A stretch of DNA of 64,000 bases from Albugo candida (Eukaryota; Oomycota; Peronosporomycetes; Albuginales): the NCBI GenBank assembly GCA_040437565.1, contig JBDOQK010000013.1:186001-250000 (forward strand), read 5' to 3'. How positions within the stretch are numbered: position 1 is the first letter of the stretch; each line of letters opens with the position of its first letter. Below the pieces are notes generated by a model. That model had not been told where the DNA came from. It ran no database searches and saw nothing but the letters and a program-made list of their open reading frames with translations. A program made the translations under genes and the position numbers. Below, piece by piece: positions 9,522 through 20,530 of the stretch.

Positions 9522-12500
9522 TTATCCCCAGAAACGCATGACTTCTTCCGCGGTTTCCTTTGCTTTGAGTAAAGTCAACGTTAGCTCTTCTGCGTCGTTT
9601 GTATGATATCCGTACACACATGGAGCAGCTCTACTACAGTGTCTGCTAAACAATGATATAGTGTTGGCTCCTGTGTCGTGCATCACAAGCAGATCATTAC
9701 GCTCTATGCGAGGTACTAATATACTTCGGCCGACCAGATCGCCTCCAAAGCACAGCGGGCCCGCAATGTTCTGGAGCTTTACTTCATTCTCGGAGGGTTT
9801 CCCACTTGCTCTAAAAGAATGCACGAGTGAGCGCAAAAGGAGCAGTAACTTTGATGTATGGTCACGTACTTGTACACAGATATTCGAAGAGGGAAAAGAT
9901 CGGGTCGATAGCAAGCTCTGAGGAATAAATCAGATCCTGCATGAACGATTGCTGTCTGACACGCTTCTTCTGGAGTCTCAGTCGGTGCCTTCTCATCAAG
10001 CGACTTCACGTATTCAACCTGGGTGACAATCCAGCCAGATTTAGCGCTGATACTTTGTCCAAACTCGGTGAGAATCGCTCGTTCATGTCTTTGGAAAAGC
10101 TGTGGCGCACATTGTCGCAGTACAGCCGCATAGTCTCCAAAACTGGGCGTGAACCCATCAGCACCGTAATTCACTGGTAAGCCACCTCCAATATTGAGCA
10201 CTTTAACACGCCCAGTGGTACCTGTAAGCTCGTCAATGTCGTCAGACAATTCACACAAGACAGCGGCTCCTTTGGCCAGTAGTTCGAGGCTACAACCTTG
10301 AGATCCGACATGACAATGGAGGCCGGCTAGCCACTGGTTGTCGCGAAAGTAGGTCATGATACGAGCTCGATTCTTTGTAGTGAGTGTGACTCCGAATTTG
10401 GAATTGCGTGTCGACGTACTTAAAATGGCATTGCGACCTGCTCCAACTAGAGGATTGATACGAAGGCAAATTCGAGGGATCTGGTAGGCTGAATGTGGTG
10501 TGTGTTTTGGAAATTGCGGCTGAGAAAATGCGAGCACAAGCTCTATGATAATATCAAGCTCGTCGAAATTATCTGCATTCACATCCACACCAGCGCCCAA
10601 TGCAAACGCAAGCTCATTTCGCGTCTTGCAGGGTGAGTTGTAGACGATCTGATTTGGAGGACATCCAAGTCGGATAGCATGTTTGACTTCGACCACCGAT
10701 GCGCATTCGATTCCAATGTGATTCTCGATCGCTCTTTTGATGAAAAACGACAAAGGACAAGTTTTCATTGCAAAGCGATGCTCAAAATGTGGCGGGAAGG
10801 ACGATGATAACGATTGAAAAGCCGTATCAATGGCATTTAAATCGTAAACAATCGCGACTTTAGTTTCCGCCATGCAATCGCCGATACTTTCTTCCTTGGA
10901 AAAAATGACTTCCTGAACCATTTTGGCAATGACTATTGAGATCCGTGATTCATCAATTTTTGCAATGCTGACCCTATCGGTTTCTGGCAGCTGCAATTCT
11001 ATCGAGGTCTCCAATTCTCTAAAAGTCTGAGAAGTGTGCGAGAATCGTTTACAAAGGATCTTCCAGTTTTTGATGATGAGTGCAATTTTTTGTACGGCAA
11101 TTTCATCCTGATGAAGGAAAAAATTCATTGTACGCTCTGAGTCATCGGCATAGAAGATTGCGTTGATCATTTCCGCACCGATGGCAATACGGAGGACAGC
11201 GCTGTGGTTTCCAATCTGTACAGGTTGACCCAATAAGCATCGCTTCTTCTCTACTTGTGTTGGGCTGCACGCTGACACATCCTTGGTGAGCAAAAAATGT
11301 AAAAAACGAAGTTCTTCCATATCCAGAAATCTCTTCTCCGGGCTATGCCATACCCTGAATGACACAATGGAGTTGATCATTCCATCATCCAAACGTGCGT
11401 GTTGAGTGGGCTTTTGTGCTGTTGTGTCAATGTCCTCGGGCAATATCTGAAGCATCGGATGGTATTTTTCAGCCAAAAGCTGGTTGAGAGATGAGATATA
11501 CAAAGCGCAAATAGAGTGCAGGTCTTTGGATGGAATCGTACGAAATGGCTCCATATGCGTCAGCGCACTTTCCCATCGCAATAGCAGTCCAACATTCACG
11601 AAGCTTCCTACACGCTCACGTGTCAACTTCATCATCTCCGGAAAATTTGCGCGAGAAAAATAGTCAGCGAGACCCCGTGGGAGGCATTGTTGACCATAGG
11701 CTTTCGCCGCGGCCATTTCTAGCTCAAGCACACTTCGCATCGGCATGATAATTCCTCCACAAAATGGAGCCCCACCAAAGAATTTGGACCCAGTCACGAG
11801 CACTATATACCCTCTTTCAATGAAAATTCGATACATTGTATGATTCAGCCGCATCTGACACGCGTCAACTACCACAAGCAATCGATTCGGATATTTTGAA
11901 GATAGTTTCTGTACCACATCCAACGAAGGACTGCAAAAACCAGTCTTGGATCCCATCACTAGATGCAACAACACCATCTTTTTTGTTTGCAATGGATCGG
12001 CTTGCGGCTCATTGCCGAGTCCAATGCTTTCCAGCTGATCATTGACAACTTGAGCTACAGCGTCGTCCTGGTTGATGATATCACCAGCAGCATCGCGCGC
12101 ATCCAATTCAATTGTATGTACCAATTCTTTCGGATATTTTTCCAAATACTCACCATTTGGTCGCACCAAGCCACAAGGTGTTTTCTGACCACAGTATTTT
12201 CCTGCCGATGCAACGCCAGACCCCCGCCCAATTTCTCCTTTCGCGATGATGATGCTTGTTACCAGGGGAATGTCTTGTTCCATCTCCTCAAGCGAGCAAA
12301 AAACTCGTGATAATGCTGCCGAAGTGGCCAAGTATTCCGCATCTGTCCCTGATGGAGTCAAAATCAATTGACAAGCGTCTTTGTCGACAAGATCTTGAAT
12401 GTCCAAGCACTTTGTGATTCGATCGCGAATCATCTCTACTTTCTTCTCCATAGGATTCGACTGTTTTTCTGGATGGATAGAAAGTGCATCAAGCAAAAGC

Positions 12501-13219
12501 TCTTGACGCATAGCTTCACAATTCCCAAAAGCTTGCGATCCAATGCTGGCACATGTACAACTCCCACGATTAATATCTATTTGGGATGGAATCGTTGTTG
12601 CGTGATATTTGTTGGCTCTACTTATAGGACTCAATTCGGATCGATCATCAGACCCACGCGTCAATAAAAGCGCTGTAGGCTCCGCAAACGGAAGCGCGTT
12701 CTCAAAGTGTCGACGTATAGCATCCCACGCTTCCTCTTGTATTGAAATGGAGCAAGCCGATGCAATCAAAGGAGCTATTTCACTCGGAGAAGACACGTCG
12801 TTCAATTTTCTGCTTAGATCTACTTCGATGTTGAGCGTCGGCCCAAGCTTGTGGTACGTTGCAATATCATCGGGCGAGAAGAGATTTATATATTGTGCTT
12901 TGCTATACAAAAGTATCATATACCGAGCAATACCACATGGAGAACAGCGATTTGTCTCTGGCAGCGAGAGATATTGATCCTGAAGCATGTAGTGGAGTTC
13001 TAAGGCATGATGCATGCACCTGAGATCCCATTCTACCGTTTGTCCGTCGTGTATCATTTGAGGAGTCCAAAAGCGATGTCGATTGCAAAGATCGAAAAGG
13101 GACAGCAATTCCGGGCGAATATCACGAACTTGATTTCGTAGCGCATAATGGTCGGATGTTGTGTTATCGTCTCCTTTGAGCGTCTCATAAGCGAACGGAT
13201 TGCTCGTGGAATCAAACAT
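9522..13219 (-). CDS. Fusion of a fold-type-I PLP enzyme with a DAP/ornithine-decarboxylase-like (fold-type-III) PLP enzyme
   Basis: Two exons, 13219-9876 and 9810-9522, joined across a 65-base intron (9811-9875, GT..AG, phase 2), giving 1210 aa. Residues about 200-600 form an aminotransferase-fold enzyme: LTPSGTDAEYLA, VVVDACQMR, and TGSKFFGGAPFCGG, whose Lys (about 479) should bind PLP. Residues about 790-1210 form an alanine-racemase-like barrel of the LysA/ornithine decarboxylase family: FAMK (Lys about 819), GLHCHVGSQ, NIGGGLPVNYG, and a C-terminal GPLCFGGD that supplies the active-site Cys region. The usual EPGR motif is replaced by EFGQSISAKSGW, so the substrate may not be meso-diaminopimelate. 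The first 200 residues match nothing I know. There is no targeting signal. Substrates are unknown; an amino-acid decarboxylation plus a second PLP step is inferred. Confidence 0.85.
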
Positions 13220-13411
13220 TTGACCGAAATGAAGCGACTCGAACGAGTGCCTTTTGACATATCCGCCTTTTCTGTCAAAATTGGTACAATATAGGGTAGG
13301 GAAAGGTGATCATATGGGAATAAGCCAATAGGTAGCATGCTTACGATGTTGACCAAAATAGATTCACGAATGCAGGAGATGTGTGTACCAGGATTGCGGT
13401 TCAAAGGGTAC

Positions 13412-15227
13412 TCAAGTGACTTTCTTGGAAAGATTTTGGAATCCTAAGCCACTACACGATAAAAAGACTGTTTTTGTCGCTCGATCCGGCGCGATTTTGA
13501 AAGTGACGCCCAAAAAATCGCGAATATGTCGCATATACTGGATACTGTACACAAAAGAGTCGTCAAAATCATTGAATTCTTGCAGGAATGTACGCACGTG
13601 TAGGGAGTTAACCTTCCAACGCGGACTTTGGAAACGGATGGAGGTGAGAGTGCCATAAACAATAACACGAGGGATTGATTTGTGGAGTCGATGCAACCCC
13701 CTTGCTTTATCTCCTCACAAAGTGCATGGGAAGCGATTGTGGCGACATCTTCAGGCAGATCGCCAGCGGAAGCTGCACCATCTGCTCCAAGAAGAATTCC
13801 ACTTGTGGTTTCTGCGACCAGCGATAAAGCAAATCCTGGTGATTGTCCAGATTCTGCTCCTTTATAATGATCGGAATAGATGTNNNNNNNNNNNNNNNNN
13901 NNNNNNNNNNNNNNNNNNNNNNNNNNNNNNNNNNNNNNNNNNNNNNNNNNNNNNNNNNNNNNNNNNNNNNNNNNNNNNNNNNNTACGCACGTGTAGGGAG
14001 TTAACCTTCCAACGCGGACTTTGGAAACGGATGGAGGTGAGAGTGCCATAAACAATAACACGAGGGATTGATTTGTGGAGTCGATGCAACCCCCTTGCTT
14101 TATCTCCTCACAAAGTGCATGGGAAGCGATTGTGGCGACATCTTCAGGCAGATCGCCAGCGGAAGCTGCACCATCTGCTCCAAGAAGAATTCCACTTGTG
14201 GTTTCTGCGACCAGCGATAAAGCAAATCCTGGTGATTGTCCAGATTCTGCTCCTTTATAATGATCGGAATAGATGTAAACATCTGGAAGAAGCTTGTTGA
14301 AGACACCCCGGCAGCACTCAACGATTCGATTTGAAGTCTGAGGTGATACACGAGTCGAATATGCTGTTCCTCTACAATCAATAGGATTGGTCAAATTGTT
14401 TCTCGAAAGCTGTTGCCGGCAATCATACCGTATTCGCTTGATAAATCCCTCCTCAACCAAGTAAATTGACTGCAGCTGACGTATCAACGGACATGAGAAA
14501 ATAATCTCTCCTCCTCCGAGTGGTGGAGCACCTCGCTTTTTGATAGTGAGATTCAACTCATCTGAAATCCCAAAATGCTGGAATGTGTGGTCAATGGTTA
14601 ACACGTGGCGATTCAATGGTACAAAGTCGTACCTTGAGCGTCGGAATCGTCGTTGCTTTGAAGGAATCCACCGAAATATCAGTGTTATCATTAGTGACAC
14701 CTCGCAATACTGCTCGAACTGGAAGCTGAAATAGGTTTCATATCCTTAAAATCAGTTGTACATATGTTATAAACGACTTTCTACCTTTCCAAATGGTGCC
14801 AGTGCAACAAGAGCTTCTAAGAACCATCCAATGGAGCTGAAAAATAGAATCAAAGTTGCATCATTTCTAGTATAAAGACAGACACACACCGCTTTTGGCC
14901 GCAGTCATGCTCAAATGAGCCACCAATAATGAATCCTGGACGATACTTCAGCCTTGTTCCTGTTTCATTGATTTCAATATGACTTCCGTTCGTGATTGTG
15001 TCCAAAAGACGGAGAAAACTAGCTTCAAAATCTGTCAAGCCTGGTTCTTCTTCATCAGCCCGAATTTCTTCCAAAATGAGACGTTTTCCCGTGAGTGTGG
15101 CGCACACCAATCTCTGCCTAAAGTGTGTGCATCCCTTTAGTCGAATGCTACTGCGCTTCTTCGACTCGCTCGGAGCTTGAATTTCCTGCATTTTGGGCGC
15201 TTGTACCTCGATGGCATTTAGTGTCAT
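13412..15227 (-). CDS. RCL1: RNA 3'-terminal phosphate cyclase-like protein, ribosome biogenesis factor
   Basis: Six exons: 15227-14890, 14836-14785, 14725-14633, 14577-14429, 14371 to 13599, and 13544-13412, with five introns of 53-59 bases. Exon 5 crosses the false duplication at 13592-14275. Merging it gives 1146 bases and 381 aa, close to the usual 370 or so. Family landmarks are LKGCTHFRQRLV near the N-terminus, EASFLRLLDTITNG, INETGTRLKYRPG, KKRGAPPLGGGE, and SDHYKGAESGQSPGFALSLV. The C-terminus is FLSCSGLGFQNLSKKVT. RCL1 acts in the small-subunit processome with Bms1 in 18S rRNA maturation and is not itself an RNA cyclase. The start at 15227 is one of two close Met codons; a longer 5' frame exists but is less likely coding. 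Confidence 0.92.
13592..14275. repeat. Gap-flank duplication, 292 bases (13592-13883 = 13984-14275)
   Basis: The copies lie within RCL1 exon 5. Merging them restores one frame, so the second copy is an assembly artefact. Confidence 0.95.
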
Positions 15228-15388
15228 GGAAATGACTCGTTCGCTGTTGNNNNNNNNNNNNNNNNNNNNNNNNNNNNNNNNNNNNNNNNNNNNNNNNNNN
15301 NNNNNNNNNNNNNNNNNNNNNNNNNNNNNNNNNNNNNNNNNNNNNNNNNATGGCATTTAGTGTCATGGAAATGACTCGTTCGCTGTTG
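15211..15388. repeat. Gap-flank duplication, 39 bases (15211-15249 = 15350-15388)
   Basis: It lies at the RCL1 start codon, so the ATG appears twice. Unmerged overlap. Confidence 0.93.
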
Positions 15389-15648
15389 AAACAATATAGC
15401 CAATCAGATATCGCATTATGTGTATTTCTCCAATTGAATCTCTCCTTCTTTTCAACCAATCCTTTGCGACAAGAAGATAGGGAGTTGTTCCAGCAAAAAC
15501 TCGCATCCCGAAAGCGTTATCGCAACGGCGTTGTATTTCTGTCTACTACGTACTTAATAAACGGCGTTTGTGCCACTACTACGAAGCTAACGATTTCATA
15601 CTTAAGTAAAGCGGTGATTGTAATCGAACAGACCCTCTAAGCGATCAT
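15389..15648. promoter_or_regulatory. Divergent promoter region between RCL1 and SPT6
   Basis: About 260 bases separate the two start codons. A CCAATC box lies at 15400-15405 and another (CCAATCC) at 15457-15463. The same element, as GATTGG on the + strand, is repeated in the histone promoter at 61101. No TATA box is evident. Confidence 0.4.
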
Positions 15649-18600
15649 ATGTCGTCGGAAGATGAAAACCTAATAACTGGATCTCCGACCGTGTCCGATT
15701 CAGATTCAGGCGCAGAACCATTTAACACCGCACAGAAGAAACGAACAGGGAATCTTAATACAAATGAGAAGAAAAAACGTTTGAAAAGACACAATTCCGA
15801 CGATGAGGAGATACAAAGCACAAAGAATTCAGCATTTATAGAAGATATGGCGTCAGAGAGTGATGATGGAGACTCGAGAAATGAGGAGGACGACGATGAA
15901 AATGAAGAGGACAAGAATGAGTACGAGCAAGATGGATTTGTCGTCGATGATTTAGAGAATGGCTCAGATGAAGACGGAGACGAAAGTGGTGAAGGTCGAT
16001 CGCATCGCGCGCGACGCAAGCGTAAGAAGAAAGAACGGAGATTGAAGCGACTTAAGCAGAAAATGGAAGATTTAGATGATGAAGATCGCTTGCTCTTGCG
16101 AGAAAATCTCGGTATGGATACAGGTCCAGCAAGCGAAGAAAGTGAGGATGAGACAGCTATCAGCGATGTGGAAAGAGAATCAAAAACATCACGGTTTAGC
16201 AAGGAAGGCGCAAAAAACGATAAAAAGATAAAAAAACTTCGTTCCAAAACTGATGATGACGCTGGATTAATGTCTCGTGAATTGAGCTACCGGATGTTTG
16301 GGGATTCTGATGATGAAGAGGAGGAAGGAGAGAGTTCTTCACGTCGAACGGATCATTTCTTGGGCAATGATGAGTACGAAAGTGATGATATTGACGAGTT
16401 CATTGTGGATGATGATGAAGAAGGAAGAGAAGGAAATCGTCGTCGTCGAAAACAAACTCCAAATATGTCGTCAGTAATGCAAGGACCTTCGGTGTATCAG
16501 ATGGATGAAGCAGAGGAGCTGTTTGGTGATATGGGAGAGTTTCTCGAAGCATCTCGTGTCGAAGGGACCGAAGGAAGCCGTGCTCATGCCGTCGCGAAGG
16601 AAGGAAAATCGAAGAAAGCCATACTGTTGGAAGAATATGAACCAAGCGTTTTGAAAGAACACATGATGACTGAAGATTTGGAATTGATACGGGAGAAAAA
16701 TCTTCCTGAGCGATATCAATTCCTTTTTGGTAAACGTCAATTCCCCGTAGCAGAAGATCGTGCCGAAGAAGCTGAATGGATCAGTAATTATGTGATCAAA
16801 AGCCTGGAACAGAGCGGATCACGACAACAAGCTGCTTCAAGAGGAGAAATCGTCTCTGCTATCGACAGTGTGCTACGCTTTTATCACGAGGAGAAATTGG
16901 AGCCTGCGTTCGTGCAACGATATTGCAAGGAATACTGGAAGGTTGCTGGATTACACACAGAGCATTTGTATCAGATTTTGGATTTGGACATTAAATGGGA
17001 TAAACTTGATCGAAAAAGTAAGAGTTTTGAAGTCGGTATACAGCGTGTGATCGATTCTGTTGGAAGTAAGGAGTCTCAATTCATACGAGATTGTTACGTA
17101 AAACTTTTCAAGTCGCCGGATGAGAAAACATTCCAGGATCTCGCCGAGTATTTTGCCCTCGATGCGCCCGAGTCGAGCGGATTACACGAACGGGATGGAA
17201 ATGCACCAAAGTATCGTCGTCCAGGTCGTCGGAATTACTACCAAATTGGGCTCAAAGGCGGTCTTCGACCATTAGCTCAGGCTTTCACGTTGCATGCGTC
17301 CGTTTTAGGTGGGATTCTTGCCGAGGGCGATTGCGATGAATCCTTACGGATCATTCCGACCCCATCCGATACACCGGGAAATTTGGCTGAACAGTATACG
17401 GCCAAAGAATTTCAGACCGTTGACGATGTGCTCAAAGGAGCTCGTCATATCGCTGCAGTCAAAGTAGCAGCTGAACCAAATGTTCGAAAATGTATTCGAC
17501 AATTGTATCGGCAGGGTGCTCGAGTGTATACCGAGACAACGGCGAAAGGTAAGGAAGACATTGATGAGTTTCATTATTGCCATGGATTTCAGTATCTCAA
17601 CGGGATGCCAGCACACGAAATCATGGAAGCTGAAGATGTATGGCTTCGTCTCCATCGCGCTGAAAAAGAAGGTCTTATTGTGATCAATATCGGTCTCGAC
17701 AAACCAGAAGACTTGCTTGATCCTTTAGAGCCCATCTATTTGTCCCAATCCAACAATTCTGATGATTTCTGGCAAGACCATCGATACCAAATCTTGCAGG
17801 AAGCACTGAACGGGTTGATGATTCCGTCTTTCGAGAACGAATTAAAACGAGATTTACTGGTTGCATCGAGGGAACATGTTGTACGAACATGCGGCAAAGG
17901 CATACGTGAGCGTTTGATGGTACGGCCGTATGAGCCCGCAGACGGCATTGATCCATACATTGTGTCCATTTGGGTGGATGGAGGTATGGATGCGGTTGCA
18001 AGTATCGTCGCATTGGATCAGAATGGGGAACTTATCGACAAAACTCGAGGCTTTTGCAAGCGGGAAGAGCGATTTGTCCAACAGCTTACCAATACTCTGT
18101 ACAAATTCCTGCAAGATCATTCTCGAACGCATGTGGTTGTGATCAATCTCGCGGGTGGGAACAAAGGCATGGATATGGGTGAATTAGTGGATGCTCTTCG
18201 ACGTCAATTGGGTCGCGATATCGCCGCTCGATACGGGAATTACGACGGGAGTGATTACTTTGACATTGTGTTCCTGAAAGATGACGTTCCAAGAATGTAT
18301 AGTCGATCAAAACGCGCTGAAATCGAATTCCCTGAAGAAACAGAAGCTATCCGAGCTGCGATCGGATTGGGACGTTACCTTCGTAATCCACAATCAGAGC
18401 TTTGTGCCATGTGGGGCCATCTTCCACTGAATGAGCCGATACGAGGAAGGGAGCTTTTGTATCTCAATATGCACGAGATGCAGCATTCTTTGGTTAAGGA
18501 TATGCTGCTGAAGGAATATGATCGTGTTTTCGTCCAAGTGATCAACAAATTCGGACTGGATATCAATCTTTTGGCCAACCACAAGCACACTTCCTACCAG

Positions 18601-20451
18601 CTCCAATTTATCGCCGGATTAGGACCCGTGAAGGCAGCTTTCATTCTGGAAAAAGTTCGTGCGAGGAGCTACATCGAACATCGTCAAGATTTGCTGTCGA
18701 AAGGATACGTGGGCAAGATCGTGTACCGGAATTGTGTCGGCTTTATTCGAATCCGTGAGCGAGACGCGCTGAAGGAATCGCCGTTGAATCCTTTGGATGA
18801 CACTCGAATCCACCCGGAGAGCTACTACATGGCCGTGAAGATGTGTGGCGATGCCAACAATAACGCGACAATCGATATGTACGACCCGATGCAATACTCA
18901 TACGCAGTCGAAGACACTATGTTCCAATCGGCCACTGCCATTCGCAATCGAAATGCTTCTCCACACACGCGTTTGGATGACAATGAGATTCAAGATGCGC
19001 TGTCAGAATTGGATTTACCGGCGTATGCGGCTCGACTTGAGCTTCAAAAGAAAGGACCAAAGCTTTTGACGTTGGAATTCATCAAACGTGAATTGCGGTA
19101 CCCGTACTTTGACAAACGCATGCAATACGAGCCACCGAGCAAGGAAGAGTTGTTCTTTTTACTGAATGGAGAAACCAAACAAACGTTGCGAGCTGGTATG
19201 ATCGTTCCGTGTACGCTGATCAACATATCGAATGGAATGGTTCGAGCACGGCTGCAAAATGGCATTTTGGCGAGTCTTCGAAGCGAGCTTTTGCCGGATT
19301 ACATGACGGATGACTATATACGGGCGAATGGATTTCCCCGTGGTGCAATTGTCAACTGTAAGATCCTTCGATTTCAGCAGAATCCACACGAACAATGGGA
19401 AGCTCAAGTCGGCTGTAATGAAGACTCGCTGCATGATGTCAAACGATCATTCAATCAGCACTTACTTGTGTCGTATGCGGATCGGGAGCGTCTGGAAGTC
19501 GATAGTGTCGCTCGAATCAGCAAGCTCGTGAATCTGCTGACTGTCGAGGACGAAGCCGGTGCACGTGCAGTCGGGCAGTCTGGATTGGGTCCACCTAAAC
19601 GGAAACGACGACAAATTGCTCATCCAGCGTTCCAGAATATCAGTTGTAAAGCAGCCATGACGTTCCTTCGATCCAAATCACCTGGAGAAGCAGTTATTCG
19701 ACCGAGTACGATAGGAACGGATCATCTCACGCTGTCTTGGAAAATGCTGGAAGGTGTGTACCGCCACTTTGATATTGAAGAGCGAGATAAGCCTTCGGAA
19801 GCGCGAATTGGTGCGATTCTTGTGATCAAGGAAGAGGAGTACGAGAACATTGACGAATTGCTGGCTCGTTTCGTGGACCCAATGAATGAGCTTGTGGATG
19901 AAGTCGTACGACATAAATACTTCCGAAACAGCTCTATCGAAACAATCCATGGCGATCTCATCAAGCAGAAAAAGGAGAATCCAGGGCGCATTCCTTACAT
20001 TCTCCACGTTTACGATCGATTTCCCGGCTGTTTTTCCATCACATTTGTGGCGCGTTTCACACCACACAGTTGTCATATGGAAGTCAAACCGAAAGGACTT
20101 CGCTTCTTTGGTCGTGTGGAATCCTCCATTTTGCCGACTTTGAATCAAGCGCTTCAATTTTTCAAAATGAAAGCTCTGTTGGCGCCGACAGCAAGTTCCA
20201 GCAAACATGAATCGTATCGTTCCTCCATGCAAAGCAGTGGTCCGTTCCCGCAACGAGGATACCGCGATGATTATGATGGAGATGCCGGGCGATCACGATC
20301 TCGATGGGAAGGACGACGAGAGGAACCACGCGATGACTACCGCAATGATCGACGTGATCCCGGGTATGCGTCCAGGTACGATGATAGACGGAACACTGGT
20401 CAACGATACCGAAGCGAAGTGCCAGTGCATGGTATGGATCGCAGATGGTAG
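15649..20451 (+). CDS. SPT6: Transcription elongation factor and histone chaperone Spt6
   Basis: A single intronless 1600-aa frame, unusual beside its intron-rich neighbours. In order: a highly acidic N-terminus (residues 1-270, many Asp/Glu runs mixed with Lys/Arg patches); a helical core with LPERYQFLFGKRQFP near 355; a YqgF-like RNase-H fold (about 765-845, from DPYIVSIWVDGGMDAVASIV); a helix-hairpin-helix (about 990-1040, GLGPVKAAFILEKV); an S1 domain (about 1185-1240); and tandem SH2 domains from about 1325 (HPAFQNISCKAAMTF, then VIRPST holding the pTyr-type Arg). The last 80 residues are Arg/Asp/Tyr-rich and disordered. Spt6 travels with RNA polymerase II and reassembles nucleosomes. 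Length and domain order match the family. Confidence 0.97.
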   Translation: MSSEDENLITGSPTVSDSDSGAEPFNTAQKKRTGNLNTNEKKKRLKRHNSDDEEIQSTKNSAFIEDMASESDDGDSRNEEDDDENEEDKNEYEQDGFVVDDLENGSDEDGDESGEGRSHRARRKRKKKERRLKRLKQKMEDLDDEDRLLLRENLGMDTGPASEESEDETAISDVERESKTSRFSKEGAKNDKKIKKLRSKTDDDAGLMSRELSYRMFGDSDDEEEEGESSSRRTDHFLGNDEYESDDIDEFIVDDDEEGREGNRRRRKQTPNMSSVMQGPSVYQMDEAEELFGDMGEFLEASRVEGTEGSRAHAVAKEGKSKKAILLEEYEPSVLKEHMMTEDLELIREKNLPERYQFLFGKRQFPVAEDRAEEAEWISNYVIKSLEQSGSRQQAASRGEIVSAIDSVLRFYHEEKLEPAFVQRYCKEYWKVAGLHTEHLYQILDLDIKWDKLDRKSKSFEVGIQRVIDSVGSKESQFIRDCYVKLFKSPDEKTFQDLAEYFALDAPESSGLHERDGNAPKYRRPGRRNYYQIGLKGGLRPLAQAFTLHASVLGGILAEGDCDESLRIIPTPSDTPGNLAEQYTAKEFQTVDDVLKGARHIAAVKVAAEPNVRKCIRQLYRQGARVYTETTAKGKEDIDEFHYCHGFQYLNGMPAHEIMEAEDVWLRLHRAEKEGLIVINIGLDKPEDLLDPLEPIYLSQSNNSDDFWQDHRYQILQEALNGLMIPSFENELKRDLLVASREHVVRTCGKGIRERLMVRPYEPADGIDPYIVSIWVDGGMDAVASIVALDQNGELIDKTRGFCKREERFVQQLTNTLYKFLQDHSRTHVVVINLAGGNKGMDMGELVDALRRQLGRDIAARYGNYDGSDYFDIVFLKDDVPRMYSRSKRAEIEFPEETEAIRAAIGLGRYLRNPQSELCAMWGHLPLNEPIRGRELLYLNMHEMQHSLVKDMLLKEYDRVFVQVINKFGLDINLLANHKHTSYQLQFIAGLGPVKAAFILEKVRARSYIEHRQDLLSKGYVGKIVYRNCVGFIRIRERDALKESPLNPLDDTRIHPESYYMAVKMCGDANNNATIDMYDPMQYSYAVEDTMFQSATAIRNRNASPHTRLDDNEIQDALSELDLPAYAARLELQKKGPKLLTLEFIKRELRYPYFDKRMQYEPPSKEELFFLLNGETKQTLRAGMIVPCTLINISNGMVRARLQNGILASLRSELLPDYMTDDYIRANGFPRGAIVNCKILRFQQNPHEQWEAQVGCNEDSLHDVKRSFNQHLLVSYADRERLEVDSVARISKLVNLLTVEDEAGARAVGQSGLGPPKRKRRQIAHPAFQNISCKAAMTFLRSKSPGEAVIRPSTIGTDHLTLSWKMLEGVYRHFDIEERDKPSEARIGAILVIKEEEYENIDELLARFVDPMNELVDEVVRHKYFRNSSIETIHGDLIKQKKENPGRIPYILHVYDRFPGCFSITFVARFTPHSCHMEVKPKGLRFFGRVESSILPTLNQALQFFKMKALLAPTASSSKHESYRSSMQSSGPFPQRGYRDDYDGDAGRSRSRWEGRREEPRDDYRNDRRDPGYASRYDDRRNTGQRYRSEVPVHGMDRRW

Positions 20452-20530
20452 CTTCCTTTTTGCGTGCTTGAGTGAAGAAAAAATTTGTTGGCTAAGAAGA
20501 GTGATAGCATTTATCATAATTTCTCTAGTT

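Noticed and set aside
13412-14275. RCL1 as a pseudogene with a frameshift near its C-terminus
   Set aside because: A 54-base GT..AG intron at 13545-13598 plus merging of the false duplication restores a normal 381-aa protein.
15645-16247. Ser-rich 200-codon ORF on the minus strand
   Set aside because: It is the mirror of the Asp/Glu-rich N-terminal codons of SPT6.
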